A DNA stretch of 25,000 nucleotides from Cristatella mucedo (taxonomy: Eukaryota > Bryozoa > Phylactolaemata > Cristatellidae), in the NCBI GenBank assembly GCA_009760855.2, contig WPIO01000169.1, positions 180,001 through 205,000 of the forward strand, given 5' to 3'. The notes under the pieces are model-generated. The model saw only the letters and a program-made list of their open reading frames with translations, was not told where the DNA came from and did not search any database. Positions 1 to 25,000 of this stretch are shown here, one piece after another. Every line of letters begins with the position of its first letter. Within the stretch, counting starts at the first letter, position 1. Position numbers and translations under genes: made by a program.

Positions 1-34
1 AGAGACAGACTAACAGATAAAGTGGGTGAATAAT

Positions 35-88
35 TGAGTGAATGAGTAGGTTGAGTCGAGTGGAAAGATTTGACTGAGTGAATGAGTA
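35..88. repeat. Direct repeat of 14 bp
   Basis: tgagtgaatgagta occurs at 35-48 and again at 75-88, in a degenerate GAGT/ACAG-rich start of the window. Confidence 0.7.
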
Positions 89-1046
89 ACAGACAGACAT
101 ACCAGCATGGACACGAAAGTGACTAGAAATACATAATACGTAAATATGACACAATCGAGCAATGCTGGTGAGCAATGGCAAAAGCGAGCCTACCACCCAA
201 CCGGAGGAGTAGTGGCACGTATAAGCAGTCAACAAAGGCATCCACTAGTAGGCAAGCAACGCCGAAGTGCTTGAACAAGTGCTTACACAATGTTAGTAGG
301 AAACTACAACCAGTCAGTACAGCAGCAGCAGAAACAGAGTCTCGGTGCAGCTACTCTCGGCATGCAGAGGAGTGCACCAAACAAACACAGCGAGCCGACC
401 GGAAAGACAAGCACGAGGACCGACCGTTACTGTCACGCGCCCCTCGGGGGGGGGGTGGGGACCGTGTCTCTGCCACTGACTGCAGCAACAGTCGAGGCCA
501 CAAGCGACAGCAGGCTTGAGTGAGGCACTGAACAAACCTCGGGAGGGCCGCAGCGTGAGTGAGTGTGCACGTGCATGGTAGCAGACAAAAGCTGAGCCAA
601 AAGCACCCGAGTCTGACCGACAACGGACCACTACTCACCCGTGACGTCATTGCCGGATCATTTGCCTGCATGAAACCGATCGCATGCATGCAAGCCTCCG
701 AAGGGTAATCCTCAGAGCTGAGAGCAAAGGTCCAGCGTGAACCGGGCTGGGTGACGAAGGCAGCCCATTGCCCGCAATGCAAGCCGCAGTTCAGGTGTTC
801 GCTCGCGAGCCGGCGGCAGCAAGGTGAACTAGGCTGCCATTCGGCGGACCAGGCGCACAGCAATGCACGGTGGCGGAGGCTGCACTGAGAGTAACAATGC
901 TGACATCTGCATTACGGACTGGCGAGTTCCGCCGACGAGCACCTCAACCAATCAATGCTGCTGCTAGCATGGCGGAGCCGGCACTGCGGCGACACTGGGA
1001 GTGAGGGAGGAGCAAGCCCGGAAGCAGCCACTTCACTTCTACCAGA
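89..1046. other. No gene recognised
   Basis: Mostly unique sequence turning GC-rich after 400. A G10 tract is at 446-455. Open frames of 60-170 codons exist but none has recognisable domains or biased codons. Confidence 0.5.
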
Positions 1047-1145
1047 TAATAATAATAATAATAATAAATTTTTATAGCACCCCTAGATAACTCAGTCTCT
1101 TTCTAGGCACTTTACATTTGCTGCAAAGGAAGCACAATCAAGCGA
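1047..1145 (-). mobile_element. LINE A 3' tail fragment
   Basis: (AAT)7, then tttttatagcacccctagat and ctctttctaggcactttac followed by tgctgcaaaggaagcac, which matches the LINE A 3' end. About 100 bp; a heavily truncated copy or a relic. Directly followed by SINE A copy 1. Confidence 0.65.
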
Positions 1146-1170
1146 ACGAAAACGAGTTGAATTGCGCCTC

Positions 1171-1335
1171 GAGCCGTGGTGGCTCACTGGGTAAGGCGGT
1201 TGCTTTTCACGACCTCGGTCCCGAGGTCGTGAGTTCGAATCCTGTGGTGGGCGATCCTTTACCCTGCTGCAAGCGGTGGTAATAGCCGTAAAGGCTCTTC
1301 TGTCGCTATACAAAAGAGGCTAGTATTTTTTTTAA
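1171..1335 (+). mobile_element. SINE A copy 1 (tRNA-headed)
   Basis: Internal pol III promoter: A box TGGCTCACTGG (1180-1190) and B box GAGTTCGAATCC (1231-1242), both perfect to consensus. Between them sits a hairpin with 11-bp perfect arms (1208-1231). The non-tRNA body (gatcctttaccctgctgcaa, agccgtaaaggctcttct) ends gtcgctatacaaaag followed by a T-rich tail. It is not a working tRNA: there is no clear cloverleaf with seven-base anticodon loop. Confidence 0.8.
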
Positions 1336-1436
1336 TTACTCTGCACTTCGTCGCAGCTCGGTACGACGGCGACTGACGGTTCAAGTTGTCAGCATGCAGA
1401 AGGGAACGCTCTCGAAAAAGATGGTCGGGGGAGGGG

Positions 1437-1821
<385 letters not shown>

Positions 1822-3122
1822 GCAAGGAAGGCCGAGGTGAGCCGCTATTGGCGGAGGAGCAAACGACGTATGCGATGCAGAGCAGTTAGTCGAGTGAGAC
1901 GCTTATTTGCATCAAGCGATGCCGATCTGTTTTTCGCTTCGATTATGCAAGAGCCACTCAACGGGCCTATGACCGTCTTGAATAGATGTGCTGTCCTTCA
2001 GACGATGGGGATTCTCTAACATACCCAAGCATTAATACAAGGACGGCCTCGCTAGCTGGTGCTCGGTCCCTCAATCGAGGGCGATCCTCGATGCCATTTA
2101 GAATTAGAATTTAGCGAAAGTAGGTGGTTTAGGTAGAATTTAGCACCGGTGCTCCGAGCCGAGGCTGTTTAAAATCGCCGGCCATTGGAGCCCAGGCTGC
2201 AGTCGTAACTTGAGTGCCCTCGGCATGGACAGGGCCCGTGGCTCCGACACGCGTCGACGTGTACACTGCCCTCGGTCTCTCTGCTGCGTTTGTTGCTCAA
2301 CCGAATCGAATCGCCAATTCAATGCAGGCCTCGAAACAGCAGCGGGCAGCTGGAACAACACGGGCCAGCCCTGGCCTGGACGATGTGGGCAATGCGACGC
2401 CCGGCAGCGAGTGTTTTCTCGCTCTAGGGCAGCGCGTGTTTGCGCTGGCGCAGCTGGTTCAGCGCAACAAAGGCATTGCATTGCGACCATTGTAGCGAGC
2501 AAGCCAATGCAGACAGCCAAATGGGTCGGCAGGCAGGTCGGCGGCCAGCGCACGCTGAAGCTCGCACACTATCCATTCGAGGGCTCCAAAGCGATCGACA
2601 CGCAAACGCCTCGGGCACCGGCAACGAGACCTGCATCGTCGTGTCACTTCATGCAACCAATGAAAAGAGCCGGTTATCAGGGTTCGCCCTCCGACCACCA
2701 CCGATCACGAGACCGGACGACGAAAGCAGCGGTGGCTGGGGACATGTGACTAGAGGTACGCAGCTGCTGACGACGGCGCCGCGTGCACGTGCAGCAGCAG
2801 CATCTGCACCAAAGACGAAGCAACCTCGCCGTTCGCCGGGTGAAAGACGCAGCCCTTGCGAGCACGTGCCGCTTGAGGAGCGTCTGTCTCCTGCGTGATG
2901 GTGCGGCAACCAACTACGCATCTTCCGGAGAAGCTGCTCATAACTCGCGCAGACAGCCGGACGAGCGCGACCGGCGGCTGCCTCGGACGAGACGATGGCT
3001 CAGGGAAGCACCGCACAGGGCAGGAACAACGCACGCGTGCGTGAGAGTGCAGAGCTAATCCCTGGCGACTCCTCCTTTGTCGGTCGCTTGGCGATCGCAG
3101 CAGTGTCTCCTAGCTAGGTGCC
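1822..3122. other. GC-rich stretch, no gene recognised
   Basis: Frames are open on both strands at once (for example 2210-2749 plus and 2140-2553 minus), as expected from high GC. Rich in CAG/GCA words. Could hold promoter or exon material of the gene beside WASHC4, but nothing is identifiable. Confidence 0.4.
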
Positions 3123-3314
3123 TATATAAATGGTCCGGAGCACAAGCGCTGGCTGCGAATTAAGCAGGCCTCGGTGCCTGGCACAGAATGCCGGGTGCCG
3201 GCCGAGCGCTCTGCGCTATGCGAGCAAGAGTCGGAGAAGCCGAGAGAGCGGAGAGTCGGAGAGAAGATGGGCCGCTCCGCTCGAGGAGAGCGCTGCACAA
3301 CGCGGCACCGACGG
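3123..3314 (+). promoter_or_regulatory. Possible TATA promoter and short first exon
   Basis: TATATAAA at 3123-3130 lies in a GC-rich stretch. About 140 bases downstream is an ATG at 3267 followed by 16 open codons to a good donor (ACGG|gtgaga) at 3314/3315. A plus-strand gene starting here would run into the LINE A copy and converge on the WASHC4 3' end. No further exons of it are recognisable, so this is only a candidate. Confidence 0.2.
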
Positions 3315-3595
3315 GTGAGAACGGTTGCTCAATGCTGACAGGTGCCGGGGCAAAGCCGGCGAAATCCGTCCACAGCGACCGAGCACTTGGGCGTGAGAGC
3401 CCGAGCCGGCTACAAGAGAGTGGCAGACGCCCGGCCGGCGCCGCCACTGCAGAGGCACACACGCAGACGACTTTTGCATGCCATTCTGCAAGGATGGTCG
3501 GTAGCAGGGTGAGCAGGACGTTGCTGGCTGTTTGTTCAACAGATTCAGCTGTCAAGCCATTGCAATTCTCTTATTTCATCAGGTCTAGGGCAGCA
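3315..3595. other. No gene recognised
   Basis: GC-rich to about 3540, then a change to AT-richer sequence just before the LINE A1 3' end at 3596. Confidence 0.4.
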
Positions 3596-4036
3596 TGCAC
3601 CAGGCACTTTACATATGCTGCAAAGGAAGCACGATCAAATGATTAGCGGTAACGTGCATTAACAATGTCAACAAGCATAACCAGGTCAGGGTGACATGCC
3701 CAGTGCCAAAATGTAAATATGGTTAGTGACAGTATGCACAGTGTCAGCACGCAAGACCATATAAAAGACGAATCATAAAGATCCACTAAATGCTGCAATA
3801 AATAGTCGCATTTTAGCTACTGCTTAAATGTCATCAAGTTAAGGGTACCATGACATCAGCCGGGAGTAAAATCCAGGCTTTTAAACCATAAGAGCTAAAG
3901 GCATGGTCTCCAAAGGATTTGAGGTCGATACGAGGTACACGTAAGCGATTTAATTCAGAAAAGCCGGGGTAAGATGTCTAGCCTGGTGGTGTAGCAGTTC
4001 TGATAGGTAGGCAGGAGCCAGAGAATGAAGGGACCC

Positions 4037-4040
<4 letters not shown>

Positions 4041-4114
<74 letters not shown>
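4041..4114. repeat. (GA)n array in LINE A1 3' part
   Basis: 74 bp pure GA. LINE A copy 2 has a short aagagaatgagaga at the matching place (16218-16231). Confidence 0.95.
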
Positions 4115-4118
<4 letters not shown>

Positions 4119-4742
4119 ACCTTGAAGCTGATATGCTGTTTTACTGGGGGCCAGTGCAGGTCGGCGAGAAGTGGTGCAACATGGAAATTGTGCCGCTCAT
4201 GACAAGACGAGCCGAGAGCTGCAGAGATTGAACCATCTGTAAGCGCATGGTAAGATACACCGGTAGACCAGCAAACAGTGAGTTATTGAAGTCGAGATGG
4301 GATGTCACAAATGCAAGAACCAATATGGATGTTGTATCCCTGACTAAGTAAGCCCAAATTTTAGCAATTTTATGTAGCTGAACGTATGCAGACTTGATGG
4401 TGGATCTGATGTGGTCTTCAAGCAAAAGTTTATTTTGAAACCGGACACCTAGATTTCGTGTAGATGCAGCCGGAGATATTCTGGCCAAGCCAATTTTGAG
4501 GGTCAAGCTTTCCAATTGCTGAGCCACACTTGGTTTGCCCATAGCTGGTAAGTTGGTTTTATCGTCAATCAAATTAAGAAAGTTTGCTGCCATCCATGTT
4601 CGGATGCCATCAATACATGCAGCAATGGAGTTGAGAGAGAATTAGACGAGCTGGAGGGCTGGGAGAGATCAACGCTAAGGTGCAACTGCATGTCATCTGC
4701 ATAGAAGCTAAAGCCTAGATTGCACTTGGCGATCACATCGGG

Positions 4743-4849
<107 letters not shown>

Positions 4850-5304
4850 AAACTATAAAAAGAAGCAGACCAAGCACAGAGCCCTCAGGTACTTCAGTGG
4901 TTCCACAGATGATCTTTTTCGGTTCATTCCAATACTCTGAAGCCTCTCACCGAGATAGGATCTAAACCATTTCAAAACAGTGCTAGTGATGCCCAGGCGA
5001 GAGGCACTCGAGAAGGACTTGGTGATCAATAGTAGCAAACGCTGCCGAAAGATCAAGCAAAACAAGCAGAGAGACTTTAATTAGGTCTGCATTACAAAGG
5101 TCGGTATATGCCCGGAGTGTTGCAGACTAATATGGAGTGATTGGCTCTAAAACAAGAATGAAACTTACTTGCTAGGTTCGAACTTTCATTATAAGAGTTC
5201 AGCTGATCTGCCACAACTCGTTTCAGTGTCTTTGATAGGAACCGTAGAAGGTAGACTGGGCGGAAGCCACTCACGTTCTCGTGGTCTAGTGTTGCTTTCT
5301 TACT

Positions 5305-5478
5305 TAGTGGCCTGCGCCGGCTAGGCGGAGGGCTGGGCCAGCAACGCAGCCAAGTGTACCCTTGTGCCAAGCACACCCACGAGTTCGGAGGCAGCACAGC
5401 ATGCTACCCCCCCCCCCCCGGGGCCGGGTCGTGGAGGGAGGGTCACCAGCTCTGACCCTGGGCAGGAAGGCTACAGCC
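5305..5478. other. GC-rich insert in LINE A1, unknown origin
   Basis: About 170 bp absent from LINE A copy 3 at the same place (12905-12920). Its centre has C13 followed by GGGG (5407-5423). No terminal repeats, tRNA boxes or coding similarity seen. Confidence 0.5.
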
Positions 5479-5659
5479 TTTTTGAAAGGTGCAGGGACAC
5501 GGCCTGAGGCTAAGGACATATTTAGTCTGTTAGTTGTGCATGGCAGCAGCAGATCTAGCATATAGAAGTAGGACAGTGGAAATGGGGTCTAGACACGGCT
5601 CTGATTTGACACAGTAGTTAAGGAGCTTGCCTAGAACCAAGGTCAAGTTAAAATGTATT

Positions 5660-5752
5660 TGATGACCGAGGTCGGGGGGGGGGTTCGAACCCCGTGGCAC
5701 ATGTGAAGTGCCTGAATAGAGATTAAGTTTTCTTAAGGCGCCATACAAAGGG
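5660..5752 (+). mobile_element. SINE B copy 4, partial, inside LINE A1
   Basis: B box GGTTCGAACCC (perfect consensus), then gtgaagtgcctgaatagaga and aaggcgccatacaaa. The head with the A box is missing; a G10 run stands where it should be. LINE A1 sequence continues on both sides. Confidence 0.65.
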
Positions 5753-6089
5753 CATCTGTGATTCAACAATGCTTTTATAGAAGCTAGACTTGGCCTTTGC
5801 TAGGATAGATTGGTATGATCTATAGTAGTCCTCGTATGCCTGTCGACGGACAGTCAGTCCTGATCTTTGTGTAGTTTTTCAAGCTTGAGCTTAGTAGACC
5901 TAGCTAGTTTAACCTCTGTGGTAAACCACAGGTCATCTGGGCGAGGACGCACAGTGTACTTAGTCAGAGTTGCAAACTCGTCGAGCATGTCAGCTAGTGT
6001 CATGTTGTAGCATTCTACCAATAATGGCCAAACGGAAGGGGCTGAGCAACAGGTGCAAAGAAGATACTCTTGCTCGGACAGCATCAATG

Positions 6090-6564
6090 TTATGGGTTTT
6101 GAGGTTTTGCATTTCCCAAATGATTTTGGATGGGCACACACTGTAGACTGTATGAGGTCAGCATGTGGTCAGATGAGCAGGATTTGGTAATAATAGGGGA
6201 TGATAGCCTGCAATTGTGGGAGAATACTTGATCGAGTGTCAGACCCTTGTTGAGATTTGAGTCATGAATATGAGCCACAGAGAAAATAAGTCAGCCAGTG
6301 CATGAAATTCGGCACTTATGGCTTCAGTTAAGTTGTTAAAATTGCTGCCACCATCGGCAGCTTGTTGTCAGAGGGACTCAAACAAGATATTCGAAAGATT
6401 GGTTCGATGGGACTGCAAATGGTTTGAAATTGAGAGAAGTGTGCGACCATGGCAAATTCTTCAGCAGTTTTGATTGATCTAGGAGTATGAAAGAATGAGA
6501 AACCTGTCGGAGTAGCATCGGTTAAGGTCGGAAAGTTTGTTGATTTCACCCAGGTCTCGGTCAA
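6090..6564 (-). pseudogene. LINE A endonuclease domain remnant
   Basis: Frames on the minus strand give TETWVKSTNFP and later LTLDQVFSHN followed by KSCSSDHMLTSYSLQC. TETW and the SDH motif are typical conserved points of APE-like LINE endonucleases; SDH carries the catalytic His. The parts lie in different frames, so the domain is not translatable as it stands. Confidence 0.8.
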
Positions 6565-6580
6565 AGCAAACAGTACACAG

Positions 6581-7249
6581 CCTGTTTCCCGACGCTTCGC
6601 TCAGGATGCCCTGAGGCCCGAAATCGCCTCGGCTCGGCAAGGCATCAGAAGCCGCCGCTCTCTTACTGCTGCGTTATTAGCATAGAACTGGTCAGCTTGA
6701 AACAAGTCACCGTAAACCACCCAGTCTGCTTCGACCACAGCCTGCATCGCCATTACCATACTCGCGATGGAGCCTGCCCTCTGGTAGAAGCAGCAGCAGC
6801 ATGTCGGAAGCACCAGTCGGAAGCCGCAAATCACCGAAAGGGCACCACCGGAAGCCGTGATCAGTCTCATCGGCATTGGCATGATCAGTCTCGTGAGGGA
6901 GCCTGCCCTGTACCAGCCACCAGTTTGTCCGGCAAGCTAGCAGAAGCTATTCCGAAACGGCGACTGTCTGAAGGCACGTCGGACTATCCATCGTGGACAT
7001 TACAGCAGAAGAATCGAACGTTTTGGCCTAGAGCATAATAATGTGCGACTACACTTGCCTGATTCTCCGAGATTTTCCCTTTTATCCGTTTTACAAATCC
7101 CTTTTACACTTGCTAAACAACAAAAAGCTGACCGCCAGCTGGATCGAAAAAGGATTTAGTGAAGAATCTGCTTCTCAAAGTTTCTGCTCTCAAAAGACTA
7201 TGCAAGGCATTTGCTGGTGCGAATATCTACGTGCATTCTCACATGGCAT
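6581..7249. other. Between LINE A1 and the WASHC4 3' end
   Basis: Open on the plus strand 6697-7038 and on the minus strand 6882-6601. Contains a repeated 12-mer (ggagcctgccct at about 6770 and 6899). No domain recognised; could be the end of a convergent gene. Confidence 0.35.
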
Positions 7250-7589
7250 TATGCTACGGCAATAATTTATTAGCATAGTTCATTTTCTACTAATCTCCGC
7301 CTCCGGCTTATCTTTTTTAACTTGATAGCCATTTGATAGCCACAGGGACCAGTCTATTCTGTTTTAGCTATATCAATTCGCTAAAATTGCCTCGATAAAG
7401 TCAGATTGCCTGCAAGCAGAGCTTCTGTGGCCGAAACGCCATCATCAGAGGAAACATCGAGGAGCGACTTTCTGACGTCTTGACACTCCTTGACAGCCGG
7501 GCGGTGGGGGGTGGGGGTGGCAGCACAAAATCGTATAGTATAGTAATCGTATAGAGCTGTAAGTAGCGAAAGTCGATCGGTGGCAAAAA
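7250..7589 (-). other. Probable WASHC4 3' UTR
   Basis: Lies between the stop codon and the AATAAA. Read on the minus strand it starts with a C-rich patch (7500-7520, CCACCCCC type) and ends AT-rich. No transposon similarity seen. Confidence 0.5.
7266..7271 (-). promoter_or_regulatory. Candidate poly(A) signal of WASHC4
   Basis: AATAAA on the minus strand, 319 bases past the stop codon. It is the only canonical hexamer I see in a reasonable 3' UTR distance. Cleavage would fall around 7245-7255. Confidence 0.5.
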
Positions 7590-23780
<16,191 letters not shown>

Positions 23781-23880
23781 CTAAGAATGGCAGCAGCAAG
23801 CATCAGCAGCTGCAAACCGTGCTGTCCACTAAAGGTCAATAAAGGTCAAGGCCGTGGTCGCTTTCACTGCCGGCTGTGAT

Positions 23881-23931
23881 CAGGCAGCGCGAGACGGCAG
23901 GCAGCGCGAGACGGCAGGCAGCGCGAGACGG
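23881..23931. repeat. 17-bp minisatellite, 3 perfect copies
   Basis: caggcagcgcgagacgg three times without a mismatch, followed by a partial cggc. Lies 100 bp upstream (transcript sense) of the WASHC4 exon at 23780. Confidence 0.95.
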
Positions 23932-24337
23932 CGGCTTGAGCAGATTTGCAGCAAGTATCGACACTATAAAATGCTTCCTTACAGTCGTGCAAGCACCCTA
24001 TCCTGATGGAACGGTGAAGGTGGTGAGCTAATAGTGGCAATAACAATAATACCAGCAATAAGTAGCTCATACAGCGTCTAAAGAGAAGTATATTTCTCCA
24101 AGGGTTAGCTGAATGCACACTCTTAGGCTCAGACAATCAAGAAAAACCACACAAGCACACTCAGGGCCCCAGTTAGCAGAACCACTGGTTAGTAATTCGC
24201 CTCGAATTCTGCACAGGCAAGCACGCAAAGCACTCGGAAAAAAACAAAGACGTGTTAACTGGGGTGCTAAGCGGGAAGCTAAGCGGGCTTCTAAGAATCT
24301 TTAGATGAGACTTAAACAATGTTAAGTCATTGCGCCA
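23932..24337. other. No exon recognised upstream of the 23780 exon
   Basis: Expected to be WASHC4 intron. I searched by eye for the preceding SWIP block (a Lys/Phe/Tyr-rich stretch ending in MYDEHIK in human) and did not find it. Confidence 0.45.
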
Positions 24338-24472
24338 AGGTGGGTTGGTCCAGAGGTTAAGGTGCTCGCCCCGACTAAGGTCTGGCTGAGGTCGTGGGCT
24401 CGAGCCCTGAGGCATATGAGAATGCGCCTGAATAGAGATTAAGTTCTCTTGGGGTGCTATACAAATGAATAA
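24338..24472 (+). mobile_element. SINE B copy 2
   Basis: A box TGGTCCAGAGG (24346-24356) fits the consensus; B box GGCTCGAGCCC (24397-24407). Very close to copy 1, including aaggtctggctgaggtcgtg and the tail. Its end runs into the T-run and acceptor of the plus-strand exon at 24489. Confidence 0.8.
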
Positions 24473-24488
24473 TTTTTTTTTATTGCAG

Positions 24489-24650
24489 CAAGGTGACAGA
24501 AGCCGCGAGTTTCGGATTTTCAATCCATATGAACTAAAGGCCCAACCACCAAAAAAATTCGATTTAGTTAAAGGCAGTTCTTTAACCGTAAAAAAATCTC
24601 ACGCGAAACAGCATGCCGATGAACTGGTCGAGATAACATGCCCGCAGTAG
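24489..24650 (+). CDS. Possible terminal exon of an unrecognised gene
   Basis: A very good acceptor (nine T, then attgcag) ends at 24488. From there 53 codons stay open to TAG at 24648: QGDRSREFRIFNPYELKAQP, then PKKFDLVKGSSLTVKKSHAK and a short end ELVEITCPQ. The composition looks protein-like (mixed charged and hydrophobic, FNPYELKAQPPKKFDL) and the third positions are AT-rich, unlike the GC-richer WASHC4 exons. An AATAAA follows at 24757. A SINE B copy ends right before the acceptor. I do not recognise the protein. If real it would be antisense inside a WASHC4 intron, unless WASHC4 is rearranged further right; it could also be a stray or pseudogene exon. Confidence 0.4.
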   Translation, partial: QGDRSREFRIFNPYELKAQPPKKFDLVKGSSLTVKKSHAKQHADELVEITCPQ

Positions 24651-24756
24651 GACTCAGCAAACGACCTGGGTCGTGAGGGACAAGCACACAACCATTATGC
24701 AATGACTTGGCCAACATATTCCAACGATCGAGTGCCCTCGCAGCGAATTATTCGCA

Positions 24757-24762
24757 AATAAA
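24757..24762 (+). promoter_or_regulatory. Candidate poly(A) signal for the plus-strand exon
   Basis: AATAAA 107 bases after the TAG at 24648-24650. Supports reading 24489-24650 as a last exon, but a hexamer by itself is weak evidence. Confidence 0.3.
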
Positions 24763-25000
24763 CGATGGCATTTGCACCTACTTCATGCAAACCCTTCGAT
24801 TAGTGGTTCGATTAGTCGCAGTCGTTTTAATAAGGTCATTTGTATTGGTTCTTCTGCTTCTTTTGAAAATCTAGCTTTCCTTGCCGGAAGAATCCATCAT
24901 TCGACCTCAAATTTGCTCGAGATTCGGTCAAACGATTTGACTCTGGGTCTAAACGGCTCAACACGTTCACCTACAATATTTCTTGGTCGACACAAATTGT
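24763..25000. other. Window end, nothing recognised
   Basis: AT-richer unique sequence; neither LINE/SINE similarity nor a SWIP-like exon seen. Confidence 0.4.

Noticed and set aside
1180-1245. A functional tRNA gene
   Set aside because: A and B boxes are present, but there is no full cloverleaf or anticodon loop. The sequence continues into a SINE body and recurs elsewhere.
2210-2749. Overlapping open frames on both strands in GC-rich DNA
   Set aside because: Explained by high GC and few stops; no domain, no splice logic.
23881-23931. Start of a CRISPR array
   Set aside because: Repeats are directly adjacent with no spacers, in a eukaryotic intron.

Overview
The window looks like a piece of a metazoan nuclear genome, probably from an aquatic invertebrate; I cannot name the species. 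It has a spliced gene with clean GT/GC-AG introns, two families of decayed non-LTR retrotransposons with APE-type endonuclease and reverse transcriptase remnants, two families of tRNA-headed SINEs, and several long (GA)n arrays. There is no operon structure, CRISPR array or phage gene.

The one host gene I can name is on the minus strand. Eight exons between 23780 and 7590 join in frame (906 nt, 301 residues plus stop). They give the C-terminal quarter of WASHC4/SWIP (KIAA1033), a core subunit of the endosomal WASH complex that activates Arp2/3. Intron phases agree at every junction and the joined protein aligns almost without gaps to my recollection of human SWIP, apart from the extreme C-terminus. 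One intron is GC-AG. The 5' part of the gene lies beyond the right edge. The 3' UTR and an AATAAA signal are at about 7589-7266.

The introns are large (up to 4.4 kb) and filled with nested transposons. LINE family A (all larger copies minus strand) occurs at 3596-6580, 12118-13050, 15842-16552 and 21280-21562, plus short 3' tails. LINE family B occurs at 8030-8310, 13530-14790, 20835-21066, 21067-23226 and 23230-23502. SINE A is at 1171, 11194 and 14008. SINE B is at 5660, 14504, 16585 (minus) and 24338. Several insert in one another: a LINE A end within LINE B, SINE A in LINE B, SINE B in LINE A, and a LINE A tail plus SINE B in LINE B.

Left of 7266 (downstream of WASHC4) I see a large GA array, a GC-rich stretch with a possible TATA promoter at 3123, and the longest LINE A copy. 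No gene is recognisable there. At the right edge, 24489-24650 (+) looks like the terminal exon of an unrecognised gene, directly after a SINE B. I found no convincing new multi-gene system. The most unusual items are the SINE families and their structures, microsatellites born inside LINE copies, a C10G11 palindrome just behind a splice donor, and a LINE inverted repeat inside an intron.
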